Program-made: the position numbers and the translations under genes | Shown: in pieces, positions 22,064 through 32,602 of the stretch | Layout of the letters: every line of letters starts with the position of its first letter | How positions within the stretch are numbered: position 1 is the first letter of the stretch | The notes under the pieces: model-generated | What the model was told of the DNA's origin: nothing | The model's input: the letters and a program-made list of their open reading frames with translations, nothing else | Database searches by the model: none | Assembly (NCBI GenBank): GCA_033675265.1 | Contig: JAUJYZ010000098.1 | Coordinates: 265,501 to 329,500 of the forward strand | Source: Actinostola sp. cb2023 | Taxonomy: Eukaryota > Cnidaria > Anthozoa > Actiniaria > Actinostolidae | Length of the DNA: 64,000 nucleotides | Direction of reading: 5' to 3'

Positions 22064-23497
22064 ACAGGTAGCCCAAGGTATCTATGAGAGGCTTGTTATT
22101 GAGCTGTATATAAGGCTTTGTATGGGACCTTAGGCTCTGGTCGCCGATAACTCCGTAAACTAGTCGTTGCATTTGCAAGTGAAGTGCTGCGAAAAAATGC
22201 AGTATGGTGTTGCTTAAATGCTAACACTATAACAATCTGGTCATAGACAGAGAGCTAGACTTTCAGCAGTCAGTGATCACTTTTATTCTCACCATTGCAT
22301 AAAGTTTGTACTGATATGCAGTAATTAATACAAATATGGATTCTATATACAAATGCTAACACTATAATAATGTGGTCATTGACAGACAGCTATAGACATG
22401 TACCAGCACTAAAAGCATGCAATACTTTGCACTATTTATGTTGCACACTGTTAATAGTTTGTACTCTACTGATATGCAGTAATTAAATTCAATGAAATAG
22501 AGAATTGTGTTTGGTGTATATTATATACAATGTTAATACTGGCCAGATATCAGGAAAGATGTCGAAGCCTCATAGCACACTTGTAGAAGATAAAAGTACA
22601 TCAGGATGGATCGTATAATTTGATTCAGTAGTTGCCTCAATGCCAATGGCAATGGCATGGGCCGGATTGGTTTGACGAAGACCAACGAGCTCGATCAGGT
22701 AGATAGGTCAGCGACAGCATCTGGGATACTAACTGTGTCTTTCAAAAGCATTCAAGTACATGCTGTCTCCTTCGGTCAACCGGCTCTGATCGACTGTAGA
22801 AGTATAAACTTAAGCTTATATGTACTTCATTGTGGATACTGGACGTGACTGAGCACTGAAAACTCATAAAAGAACATTGTCTTCCCCTTGAAATGTCACT
22901 AAATTGTTCATGACCCTGACGAATGCTTCCAACAATGAATAAAGTTGCATTTGACATAATAGATTTGTAGAAAACAAACACTTTCCTGGCTTGAATCAGC
23001 GAAAAATAAACGATACTCCAACCAGTATAAATATAATCGATTGAACGTGTTGTGAGTGTGCGCTGATCAAAAGTACCGGGCTCACAAAATCATCTCCATC
23101 CACACAGTCATCTACACACAAACACATAAACTCCGTGAAATGCAGTCTCGACTCTCGCCGCATCCACATAAGTGCCCAGATCCCACACGACCACACATGA
23201 CACAGGAACTCCGTCACGATTAGTTTCGCTGCTCGCCTGGAGGCTCGCAGCAATAATAAAGCCAATGCACTCTAACCTTCCTGCAGTGTTGTTTGTGTCG
23301 TTGTTGATCTCTGGTAGCATTCATTCAGGTCATTCCAGCGATTTTTAGCTGAGCTCTCCCCCCACCAGAGATCAACAACGACACAAACAACACTACAAGA
23401 AGGTTAGAGTTCATTGGCTTTATTATTTACGGAGTTGTCGACCAGAGCCTAAGGTAGCTCAATAACAAGCCTCTCATAGATACCTTGGGCTACCTGT
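22064..23497. mobile_element. 1.4-kb element with long inverted termini
   Basis: ACAGGTAGCCCAAGGTATCT at 22064 is matched by its complement ending at 23497, and the inverted match continues through GAGAGGCTTGTTATTGAGCT and CCTTAGGCTCTGGTCG. The left arm has about 20 extra bases. A second hairpin at 23254-23427 (AATAAAGCCAATGCACTCTA arms, about 65 bp each) sits next to the right arm. No transposase recognised between the arms. Confidence 0.75.
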
Positions 23498-24250
23498 GCC
23501 CACATTGGAGAGAGCTGTTGTAACAGTGAAATAGACACTAATGTTTTATTAATCAGCGTCTTTATTGGAGTATATAGATCCATGCATGTGACCGATTGGA
23601 CCAGGGGTGCTTTAAAACATTTACTCGGAAAAACCGGAAATTCCGGTTGGAAAAACAAATGGTATGTGTCATTCCGATCGGAAAGTTCCGGAAACCCGGA
23701 AATTTAGGATAGGGGTGTGCCCCTGGGATGTCGAAACCCTGACCCTATTTAATGATTAAGATTTGGAACTGAATTCATACCCTTTCCAAGGATTAGTCAC
23801 TGAAATATAATAATAATAATGATTTAATACTTATATAGCGCAAAAATTACATGTAAATATGATCTAATGCGCTTTACAGAATAAAAATAATAATGAAAAA
23901 AATATATATATATTCTTAAACTATAAAATATGAATATGAAATATATATGTACAAATCTATTAAAGTTAAAAAAAAAACTAGTGAGATAGCTAGTATCCTC
24001 GCGATCGATTTAGAACCAAATATAGACCCAATTTAAGGAAAAAGTTAATAGTATTCCTTTGGAAATCGCTAATATCAGAAGTACATACGCTGGCTGTTAT
24101 GCTAAGCGGATTTTTAGTCAAAATAAAAAAAGTGTACCCAAATTAAAGATCGAATATTTTATTTTATGGTCTAAAAGCAAAATATGGTACCCAATTTAAG
24201 GAGTGGAGGTTCAAAAACCATACCATATGGGAGCAACTTCAACTCAAATC
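23498..24250. other. Non-coding with a TATAGCGC repeat fragment
   Basis: At 23805-23900 the sequence AATAATGATTTAATACTTAT followed by ATAGCGC, then GCGCTTTACA, matches the fragments near 63250 and 17066. It is probably one dispersed repeat family. Otherwise AT-rich. Confidence 0.5.
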
Positions 24251-27200
24251 AGTTATATTGTCAGTCCGAGTCTTTCCGAATCCAGAATCCAATAAATTAT
24301 TAAATTATTTCCCACTACCATTTATAGTTTTCATTCGTTCATTCGTTCATTTTTTAGATTTTTCGTTTCGCTTTCTAATTAACATTCCACGAAGGGACGT
24401 CAATCCCGCGCGCCGCACCAACCATAAAGGCTGTCGATCTGGACGTCATAATTGCTCTCATTCGTGTAATGGGAAGAATTTCATCGCCGCCCGTCTGGCA
24501 TCAATACAATTTACCTCTTGTTAATCATAATATCCAGTCGTATCCTCGCTGTCGACGCCCAGCGACAAATTGCAAGAAAACCAAGACCTGGAAATCTCTG
24601 GTCAGTTGCATGGCTGTCACTCTCTTCACTTCACTTCACCGCAGCCACGCCAGTGTTTATTGTTCAGCATATGTTTTCCTCTATGTTTTTATTTCGAGTA
24701 AACCCGATGCAAATCCACTACCGCTAATGACGACTTTATCTTTGTTTCTCATCTGAACTGCTAACCACTGCACGTTGTGGGGAGAACGACTGACCAAATG
24801 GCGCGACTGTGAAAAAAAAGAACTATTTTTAACGCATTCTCTGCCTTGTCTTTCATTTTCACTTTTGAGGTCGAGAGAGAAATCAAATCGACCCCTTACG
24901 AATGGCAATTATAGTATCAAATATTAAAGTGCATTTGAAAAAGATTTCTGTATGCGAAAGTCCAGTTTTATACCGAACGACGAAGCACGGGAAATGCGCG
25001 TTTTCTTCTGACGGCGGACCTTTAGGCGTTGTCTGTATAATATTTCCGTCGAAATTGCAGTCAGTAAAGGTCAAAGAAACGCGTAAATAATCTCGATAAT
25101 GGAAAACTAATGGGCTGGATTCTAGGCGAGAGTAAAATGAACACCGCCTAAATACAACATATAAACATAGCTACTCAGGCACTTCAGATTTATCTCTCCA
25201 TCTTTGCAAATTGCTAACATATGGAAGCCGTCGCCATGTAAACGGACTAGCAAAGTGCACTGACATATTGTTGCTAGTTGCTTCGCCGTGAGCTGAATTT
25301 CCCATTGAAAAGACGACTAAAACTATGCTCGGAAGTCTCACGAATTACCACGGGAACTTGATAACTTCTCGTGTGTCATTTCAGAGGGAAAGAGGAAGCC
25401 ATTGCACTCAGATGGCGCCAGGATTCCGTGGGTTGGCCTAAAGTCTGTCATTTACCGACACCGTTTTCAGTTAATAACAAAGTAGCGTTGACTTTTTTTT
25501 ATTTCTTTGTCGTCAACGCTGACAATTACGATTCACTTACACGAGGCGTGGATGGTTATGTTTCATTACGTAGAGCGGTGCAAGCCCGTTTCTTGGTCTG
25601 ACACCTTGTCATGATCCTTTTTACCAAGCAAATTCCCTTCATTATTTATTTATATCCGGCAAACATTGACTATAAATCAATTCTCTCTCTCTCTTTAGTC
25701 AAATTGCTAATTATTATTATTCACTTTTGCAGTATTTTTCGACATTTTTGATCACATTCTGACTTTGTGTTTCGAGAATTCAGAAAAAGAAGTTCAATAT
25801 GACTAGAGGTTTGTCTTTGCAATATAAAGACATAAAGTGAGTTTGACGGAAAATTACCTAATCATTGACACACAATTAAGGTCAGAAACTGTATTACTAA
25901 AACATGCAGTACAAATGTTACAGAAGTAATAATAATGATAATAATTTTCAGCTGTTGTAGATCGTTCTTTTTGTTGTGAAGAATTGTTTTTCCTCGTCAA
26001 AACTTCACTTCATAGATACTTGTCATACTTATTGGCAGAAAGCTCCGACTAGCTTAGTTAATGATTCAGTAGCATTCTCCATTATAGCTCAGTTCTCAGT
26101 ACACAGCTATTTTGCTGCAGTTTCTGAGTTGATATTTAAGATATTTCGAGTCATGTTTTCTCTCTTTATAGCCGGTCAGAGTTGCATGTAAATACGTTCA
26201 AAAATGCCATGAATGAAGAAACAGTATTTGGCCTAATGATAATCAAGTCTTTTTAGTAAAAAGTTCCAGTTAAAGACATTTTGATTACTGACTGAAGATT
26301 GATTGAAAAATGACATTTTCTCGAAGACAAACTTAAAAATTAAGAGATGAAAGTTTTGTCCAGAAACTCCGAATAAAGCTGTCGTTTTCAGAAGAGGTTT
26401 CTTGAATGTCTTTCTCAGATTTGCTCGTAAAAAGTGAACTAAAATTGCTTTTTAATGGCACTGATGTTATTCTGATACTATAAGGCTTCTTAGATGCCGA
26501 ATCTATACCAAAACATCAAAAAAGTTATAGGATATTCTGACCGCAAAATGTAATATTCTTTTAGCCTTGCGGTCATTGATTGTTCATTTGTTAAACTTGA
26601 CACGTTACGTCCGTGGGTAAACAGTCCACATTCAAAGTACAAAACCTTTGTCTCCTTTGAACAGATCCAGCTTTGACTATCATCATGCTTTGACAAATAA
26701 TCTGTGTCCACTGAACGTGGCTAGGATATCGTGAGCATAGCCTGAATACAGTGTATTGCACAAGACCTGTTTCTATGAAGTTTGACAGATTCGACCGATA
26801 CTTTGTTGCCTTGGGGATTTCACGTCGAGATTTGGCAAATACCCGCATTGAACATGCTGTTTCCTTGCTAGCTTATCTCTAGGTTTAACAGACACAGTAA
26901 TCTAGTTCTGAGAAGTCAGTTCACGGGTGAGGTGATATGTTAGCCATGCGTTAAGTCATAGTCACGCTATTTTGACGATGCGTCCGTGAATCAACACAAC
27001 ATGCCCTCACAGCAAGACCGCACCAAAGCCAATCGTTTTGCAATGCATAATTTATGACCACGAGTCAAGAAAGTAATTGATACTCAAATTGCACCGCTTT
27101 TAATGATTTATCGCGGTAAACCAGTTTGATTTGATCCTGATATCGTCATCACGTTGACAGCAAATCTTCATAAAACACACACAGCGTTCACATCATCTTG

Positions 27201-27291
27201 TCACTCGGGCCCGGCTACCTGCGGAGCAGCATCAACTTCGTTGGGCAAATTTCAACCCTTGAGAGGGTGTAGCTAGCTACCCTCCAGCGCC
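24251..27291. other. Intergenic/upstream of GPCR 3, nothing recognised
   Basis: Several short frames (up to about 95 codons) show no family resemblance. The last 300 bases probably contain the GPCR 3 promoter and leader. No core motif is certain. Confidence 0.45.
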
Positions 27292-28416
27292 ATGGACTTC
27301 AACATGACACAAGCTACCGTCACACAAAAGAGCAATGGTACCGACACGATGAACTTTGTGGAAAAGACTCCATTGGTTTTGCTGATTCTCTACAGTATGC
27401 TGTACATCTCGACGTACCTTATCGCTGTCGTTGGCAATGTTATGGCAATACTGACTTGCTACAAGAACTACCGTCTCACTACGTCGATACTCCTCGTTTA
27501 CATCGCCAGTCTGGCCATCGCTGACCTGCTCTTCACACTCCTGACTACGTTTGATTATGTTTACTTCTTCACCAACAGTTGGCCGGGTGGAGATGCGGTC
27601 TGTAAACTCCAAGGCTTCTTCGTCGAGACGTCATACTCGGTTTCCATTCTGACTTTGGTGGCGATAAGCTACGAGAGATTGCGTTCGGTCGCGTCGAAAA
27701 GCCTCGCGCGACGACAGCGTATTGAGCGCCGTACCATCATCAGTAAAGGCATCTGGATCTTCTCTGCAGTGATTTCTCTGCCACTGTTCTATGGCTATTC
27801 AGTGGTCGTTGAGAAGAACACTGGAAGATTGCTATGCGTCAACCACATCTCATGGGGTGATACAGGTCGTCAGGTCTACTACACTTGCCAAGCCGTATTT
27901 ATTTATCTTCTGCCGCTTTCCTTCATGATCTGGGCCCATTTCAGGATCTTCCGAGTTCTCAAAGTCCACGCGGCCAAGAAGATGGCCAGCACAGTGGAGA
28001 GTAAACAACGCAAGATCACGCAAATGTTGGCTGTGGTGACTGTCATCTTTTTCGCTTGCTGGTCACCATTCATTGTCGTGCGGGCGCTCAGGTATTACTA
28101 CGTTTACGATGGCTTTGAGCTCTGGAAACTGACCCAACTGGTCATACTCATCAACTCCGCCATAAACCCCGTGCTATACTGCTTCTACAGTGGACAGTTT
28201 CGATCAGCTTTCAAGCAGATGATCACTTGTAAATGGAGAATAAGTTTGCGCAAGTTGTCACGGGCGTCGAGACGTAGCGGAAGAGACAGCAACTCGCCGA
28301 ACAGCTTCGCAGATAAGTCAGAGGGCGAGCAAGCAAGTTGGAATAAATTGAGTACGATAGGTAAAAACAAGCAAACAGTCCAAACAGGCAATTCAAGCAA
28401 AAAGCGAGACTCGTAA
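27292..28416 (+). CDS. Intronless rhodopsin-family GPCR 3 (374 aa)
   Basis: Open from ATG at 27292 (CGCCATGG context) to TAA at 28414-28416. The N-terminus has sequons NMT (4) and NGT. TM1 has VVGNV, TM2 has SLAIADLLF with the conserved Asp, a Cys precedes TM3 (AVCKLQGF), and TM3 ends in ERL in place of DRY (ISYERLRSV). The second extracellular loop has CVNHISWGDTGRQVYY, closely like the WGNTGRRIYY loop of GPCR 1. TM6 has CWSPF and TM7 has NPVLYCFY. The tail of about 75 residues is basic and Ser/Arg-rich, offering phosphorylation sites. It couples an unknown, probably peptide or amine-like, ligand to G proteins at the plasma membrane. The close match to GPCR 1 in loops and TM5-7 makes these two recent paralogues. 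Confidence 0.93.
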   Translation: MDFNMTQATVTQKSNGTDTMNFVEKTPLVLLILYSMLYISTYLIAVVGNVMAILTCYKNYRLTTSILLVYIASLAIADLLFTLLTTFDYVYFFTNSWPGGDAVCKLQGFFVETSYSVSILTLVAISYERLRSVASKSLARRQRIERRTIISKGIWIFSAVISLPLFYGYSVVVEKNTGRLLCVNHISWGDTGRQVYYTCQAVFIYLLPLSFMIWAHFRIFRVLKVHAAKKMASTVESKQRKITQMLAVVTVIFFACWSPFIVVRALRYYYVYDGFELWKLTQLVILINSAINPVLYCFYSGQFRSAFKQMITCKWRISLRKLSRASRRSGRDSNSPNSFADKSEGEQASWNKLSTIGKNKQTVQTGNSSKKRDS

Positions 28417-30324
28417 GCTTGTCACTCGCTAGCTGTGTGACTCCAAATTATGACACACAAATTGAAACTCTTTAGCTTACTTAAAACACATGAATGTAAA
28501 GTACCATTCATGATTATCTTATCGACAATTAGTGGGTAATTAGTAAGAGATATTGTTTGAAATGTTTTTGTTCTTATACAATTAGTTACTGTAACGTAGA
28601 TCATATCTCCAAGACGTTGGCTCGGTTTATAATTTAAGAAAAAGTTAACTTATTAGTATTATTATTAGTAAATCGAAATTTGAAGGCCACAACTGAGTTC
28701 AATAGTTTAGATTTAGTTTTCAGTTAATTTTGTTTTTGTAAATATATTTGATCGCTATTATAGGCCGAGCACAAAGCTTAGATTATTATTAGATTATAAT
28801 TTCAACATTTAGCTTATAAAACATATAAACAATTATATAGTTTTCAAGGGTGACAGTCAGGCGAGGAAGTATAAAATAACTGAAAAGAACATTTGAAGCT
28901 TGAAGAATAACATTGACGTCAGTTCTGACTTTTTTCATATCCATATTTATCCTGCCATTGCGACATACTTTAGAACTGAGTTGTCAACGTGGTTTACCAT
29001 TAATAAGCTTAAATGAGGTATGTACTATATTACTGTGTAATTATATCATTATGAAGCGTAGCTTAGGCCAGAAAAATGGGGAGAAAAATATTGTAAACGA
29101 ACAGTTTATAAATAGCGTGTTGCCAACGTTTATTTAGCAAAAATCAACAACATTAACTACATAAATAATAAATGTAAACTTCTTCGTCATGTTTCATCGC
29201 TACACTCCAGAAAGTGTGGTTTTAGAACTAACTAACTATTGTTGTGGCTTTTTCCACTCGACAATGTCGGTCGGAAACGAATCTTCAGTTTTTGCAAGAA
29301 GATGACGAGGCGAAAACCACGGAGCAAACCGGCGGCCGGAAGTCCGTCAGAACAAATGAACTTGTGACCATCTTGTTCGGACAATCGCAAAACTGGAGTA
29401 TTATCCCTGATAACAGTAACGAGAAATGCCGTTTAAATACAATGTGTTATTGTAATAAGATTTTAAAAAGAATTTATTTTATAATTCATCACGTCTGGAG
29501 AGGAAACTAAAGTATAATCTTAGTCTCTCTCTGTTTGAGACGAGTGGAGGCTCTGGTTTTAACTGAGTATCTGTTGGAACAGGTCACATACACGGAGACT
29601 CCGACTCAGCGCGCCAATTGGCTCGAGTTCTCGTTTATTCATGTGCAAGACATTTTGTCAATCTCCGCCATTACAGTCTTTTGTTACGGTTCTAGTACAT
29701 CTTTCACAGTGTACCAGTCGCAAAAGTAGCGGCAAAAAACTTGGCAAATTCACGCCTCGTGAGAGAACACTTCTAATCAAAACTAAAACATGTATAATAA
29801 ACATGTTCTACTCTGATAAATAGATTAGTTTATTATTATTGTAAGAGTACTAAGCTAAAGTGACTTTTATCGATTATCTATAAACAGAGAGCTTGTTTTC
29901 TTTCTCGTTCCTGATGTAGATTATCGCTTTGCCCACAAGAATACGAGCGGAAATTCAATGTACTTGTATTCGATGCGGAAAATCAGTCTACTTGGATTCG
30001 ATAGATCTTATCCATGAAAATAAACTTATTCTATTTTTTATGTGCAAAAATGTACGCTGAAGAGGGGGGAGGGGTGACATTTTTGTGCCACATTTGACCC
30101 CCCGCCACCCCTCCCCCTATAATATCTTATAATTTAAACTAGGGTGATGTACTACAAAAGTAAATTGTCGGTAAATTGTCTCACAAAATGCTTGATCCAT
30201 TGAACAAGATGGCGGGTTCTTCGCCTTCCCACAATCCTTTGCGAAAGTTATCCTACGTCAGCCCAGAGGCAGAGCGGGGTTTACCTTGCTTCACTTATGA
30301 AAACATTTTCGTAATGTCTGTAGA
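28417..30324. other. Intergenic, nothing recognised
   Basis: 3' flank of GPCR 3, then non-coding DNA with a G-rich/C-rich inverted stretch near 30060-30118 (GGGGGGAGGGGTGACA against its rough complement). The short frames at 29244 and 29535 have no recognisable similarity. Confidence 0.5.
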
Positions 30325-30849
30325 CAGGAGCCCATAAGTAGGAGCCTCCATCTACCGTACTGGGTTTGTGAGACGACCTGTGACCGGATCAGGCTATTTT
30401 TAGAACACCTTTTCCCGCGAACTAATCATCAATCAATAGGAATCCCCCATGGGAATTACACAGAGCCAATCAGCATCAATGAGGTAGATGATTTGTGTTT
30501 ATTTGTGATATATGAACAAAGTGGCGGACGAAGAAATTGGCGAAATTGAAGAAACTGAAAGCGAAGAGAGCGATAGTGATAGTTACAGTGACTCTTTTGC
30601 AGAGTTTAGTACTTCATCGGAAAGTGACCAAGAGTCTTCAAGTTCGTGTTCTGTTTCTCAAGGAACTAAAAAAACATCAAATAGTAAACCTACCAAGCCA
30701 AAAGCTAGAAACTCCGTAACAAAGCCGAAATCAAAAATCCCTGGTGTTAAAATTTCGCGGGGAAACTGGTGTTCTAAAAATAGCCTGATCCGGTCACAGG
30801 TCGTCTCACGAATACATCCCAGATGGAGGCTCCTACTTATGGGCTCCTG
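30325..30849 (+). mobile_element. Foldback element retaining an acidic Ser-rich exon
   Basis: The termini CAGGAGCCCATAAGTAGGAG and their complement enclose 525 bp with inverted arms of about 80 bp (also GACGACCTGTGACCGGATCA in both). Between the arms a plus-strand frame starts at ATG 30512. It encodes a strongly acidic, Ser/Glu/Asp-rich stretch and then a Lys/Pro-rich stretch, about 85 residues before it enters the right arm. This looks like the N-terminal exon of a larger element protein. I do not recognise the family. Confidence 0.7.
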
Positions 30850-30899
30850 CTGTAGATGTGGGAAACCTACGACTGAGTCTGGAGGGAAAAGGGGGACTG

Positions 30900-31043
30900 T
30901 TCACAGTCTAGAACGCAATCTATGGCTCCTGACCAATCACAGCACACGAAATCATTGCTCAACCAATCAGAATGCTTGGACATTGTCACCGCACGGCACG
31001 AACCGTACCGTAACTACTTCCCACTCATATACGAAAACGACTC
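30900..31043. mobile_element. Partial GAGTCG-type MITE
   Basis: Contains GACCAATCACAGCACACG, CAACCAATCAGAATGCTTGG and the terminus TTCCCACTCATATACGAAAA then CGACTC, like the complete copy at 53942. The left end is missing. Confidence 0.6.
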
Positions 31044-31130
31044 GCAAAGGACTCGCGGGCTCGGATGAAACGTCGCCCGATGTTTCATCCGAGCCCGCGC
31101 CGAAGAGCACCGCTGGACTCTCGAGCATGG

Positions 31131-31296
31131 GCGAGACTTTGCGAGACTCCGAGAGGCTGTTTCACCGATTTCATTTGTTTTCAAAATTCGAGACTCTAAG
31201 ACGGATTTTTGCGAAAAAACGAGACTTCGAGACCCGCGATGTTTGACCGAAATTTTGCGAGGCTCTGACTTTTTACGGGGACCATTCGACACCCCT
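31131..31296 (-). mobile_element. AGGGGTGTCGAATGG-type MITE (copy 1, reverse)
   Basis: Reads on the minus strand from AGGGGTGTCGAATGGTCC (ending 31296) through TTTTGCGAAAAAACGAGACT (plus sense) to GCGAGACTTTGCGAGACTCC. It matches 33655-34089 and 61534-61741. The far end is truncated. Confidence 0.7.
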
Positions 31297-31633
31297 TCAG
31301 GGCTGATGGCAGCCCACCCCATTTTTCATGTTTTCCGTGTGAAGCCGGTCAGTCCGGTCAATCAGTAGAAACGAACGTTGTTTCTTTTTAGTTTTGCAAG
31401 ATTTATTTACTACCGCAGCCGTTTCGACGGCTCTAAAAGAAAACATTTTTTTGCCAGCTTGGCAAGAGTGCAGGGAGAGTGTAGGTCAGTGCCTCTGGGA
31501 CCAGGGTACAAACGCTGCGCCTCAGCAATCCAAATCAGCCTCACATTAAATGTTTTTTTCGCGAAGAGTCGGTTTTGGTTCGCTTTAGAAGGGCTAACTG
31601 ATATACCAGCTGAAGCAATGATGTCTAATGTTC

Positions 31634-31898
31634 CATGAAATTCAAGAAAGGCTGATACTAGTACGTAGAAATAAAAAGCTTAACACAACACCAACATGAT
31701 AGCCGGAGCAAGAGAGAGCCAGGATCTGCAACCGTAGACAGCGGCTGTTTCGTCCTTTTGGGACTCGTCAGTACGGTGTAGCGAGAGCAACAAACACCAA
31801 CTCAGAAAGCCAATGCATGCTACTTGTGAACTCTATCATGTTGGTGTTGTGTTAAGCTTTTTATTTCTACGTAGTATCAGCCTTTTTTGAGTTTCATG
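31634..31898. mobile_element. Foldback element with about 66-bp arms
   Basis: CATGAAATTCAAGAAAGGCT through CTTAACACAACACCAACATG is mirrored at the right, ending at 31898. The arms are almost perfect and the centre of about 130 bp is unique. Non-coding. Confidence 0.85.
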
Positions 31899-32107
31899 TT
31901 TGCCATATGTATAGCTGATTAGATCTTTTACAGATCCTACGTATACCTACAGCATTTTCGTTCGCGGTTCCTTCTTTTCTAGTTTATATTCTAATGTTCC
32001 AACGGTTTCTTGTGTATTGCACGCATCGGGGCCTTTCTAAAACAACAATATTTTTTTAGAGTTCGTCTGCGTCTCACCAGAGCCGTTCATGCAAATTTCG
32101 AAGTGTC

Positions 32108-32220
32108 GAAGGGGTATAGTCTCCCTCGCAGCCGTTTTTAGTCTCGCTCCACTCCCTTCGGTCCCTTTCACTCCCCAAAAGCGAGACTAAAAACGGCTGC
32201 GAGGGAGACTAGAAGGGGTA
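32108..32220. mobile_element. MITE with 32-bp perfect inverted termini and 9-bp duplication
   Basis: TAGTCTCCCTCGCAGCCGTT with 12 further bases is perfectly inverted at the other end (32117-32211). The direct repeat GAAGGGGTA flanks it on both sides (32108-32116 and 32212-32220). A 9-bp duplication is typical of Mutator-type elements. Perfect arms suggest recent insertion. Confidence 0.85.
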
Positions 32221-32602
32221 GGGTGCGTATCTTTACCTAACTTTTTTGTCAATTTTATATTTATTTCATATGTGTGTGAATAAACCTGAACGTTCCCTTC
32301 GTATTATTTCAAGCGAATTTATGGGTTATTCCTGGAATATCTCTACTTGCTACAGCAGCTATAAACCTCGAAACCTTTCGGTGCTTTTTAAATGTGTCAG
32401 GTAATCGTAGTATCATCCAGTGAACGACTCGTAGCCATGCCAGTAGATACCTCAACGGCTCATTAATTAAAGCAGAAAATTATTACGGATGTTTTTTTGA
32501 GAAAATAATGAAAAAATGAAAAATTGTTCCATTTTTGTTAACACAGGGATCCCGCGGCCATATATTGACGCATGCGCAGACAAAACTCCCAGCAAAACAA
32601 AG
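32221..32602. other. Upstream region of the SRR1-like gene
   Basis: No gene. The last 20 bases run AAAACAAAGATGGCGGAC into the start codon and resemble a YY1-type element overlapping the start. No TATA box stands out. Confidence 0.4.
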
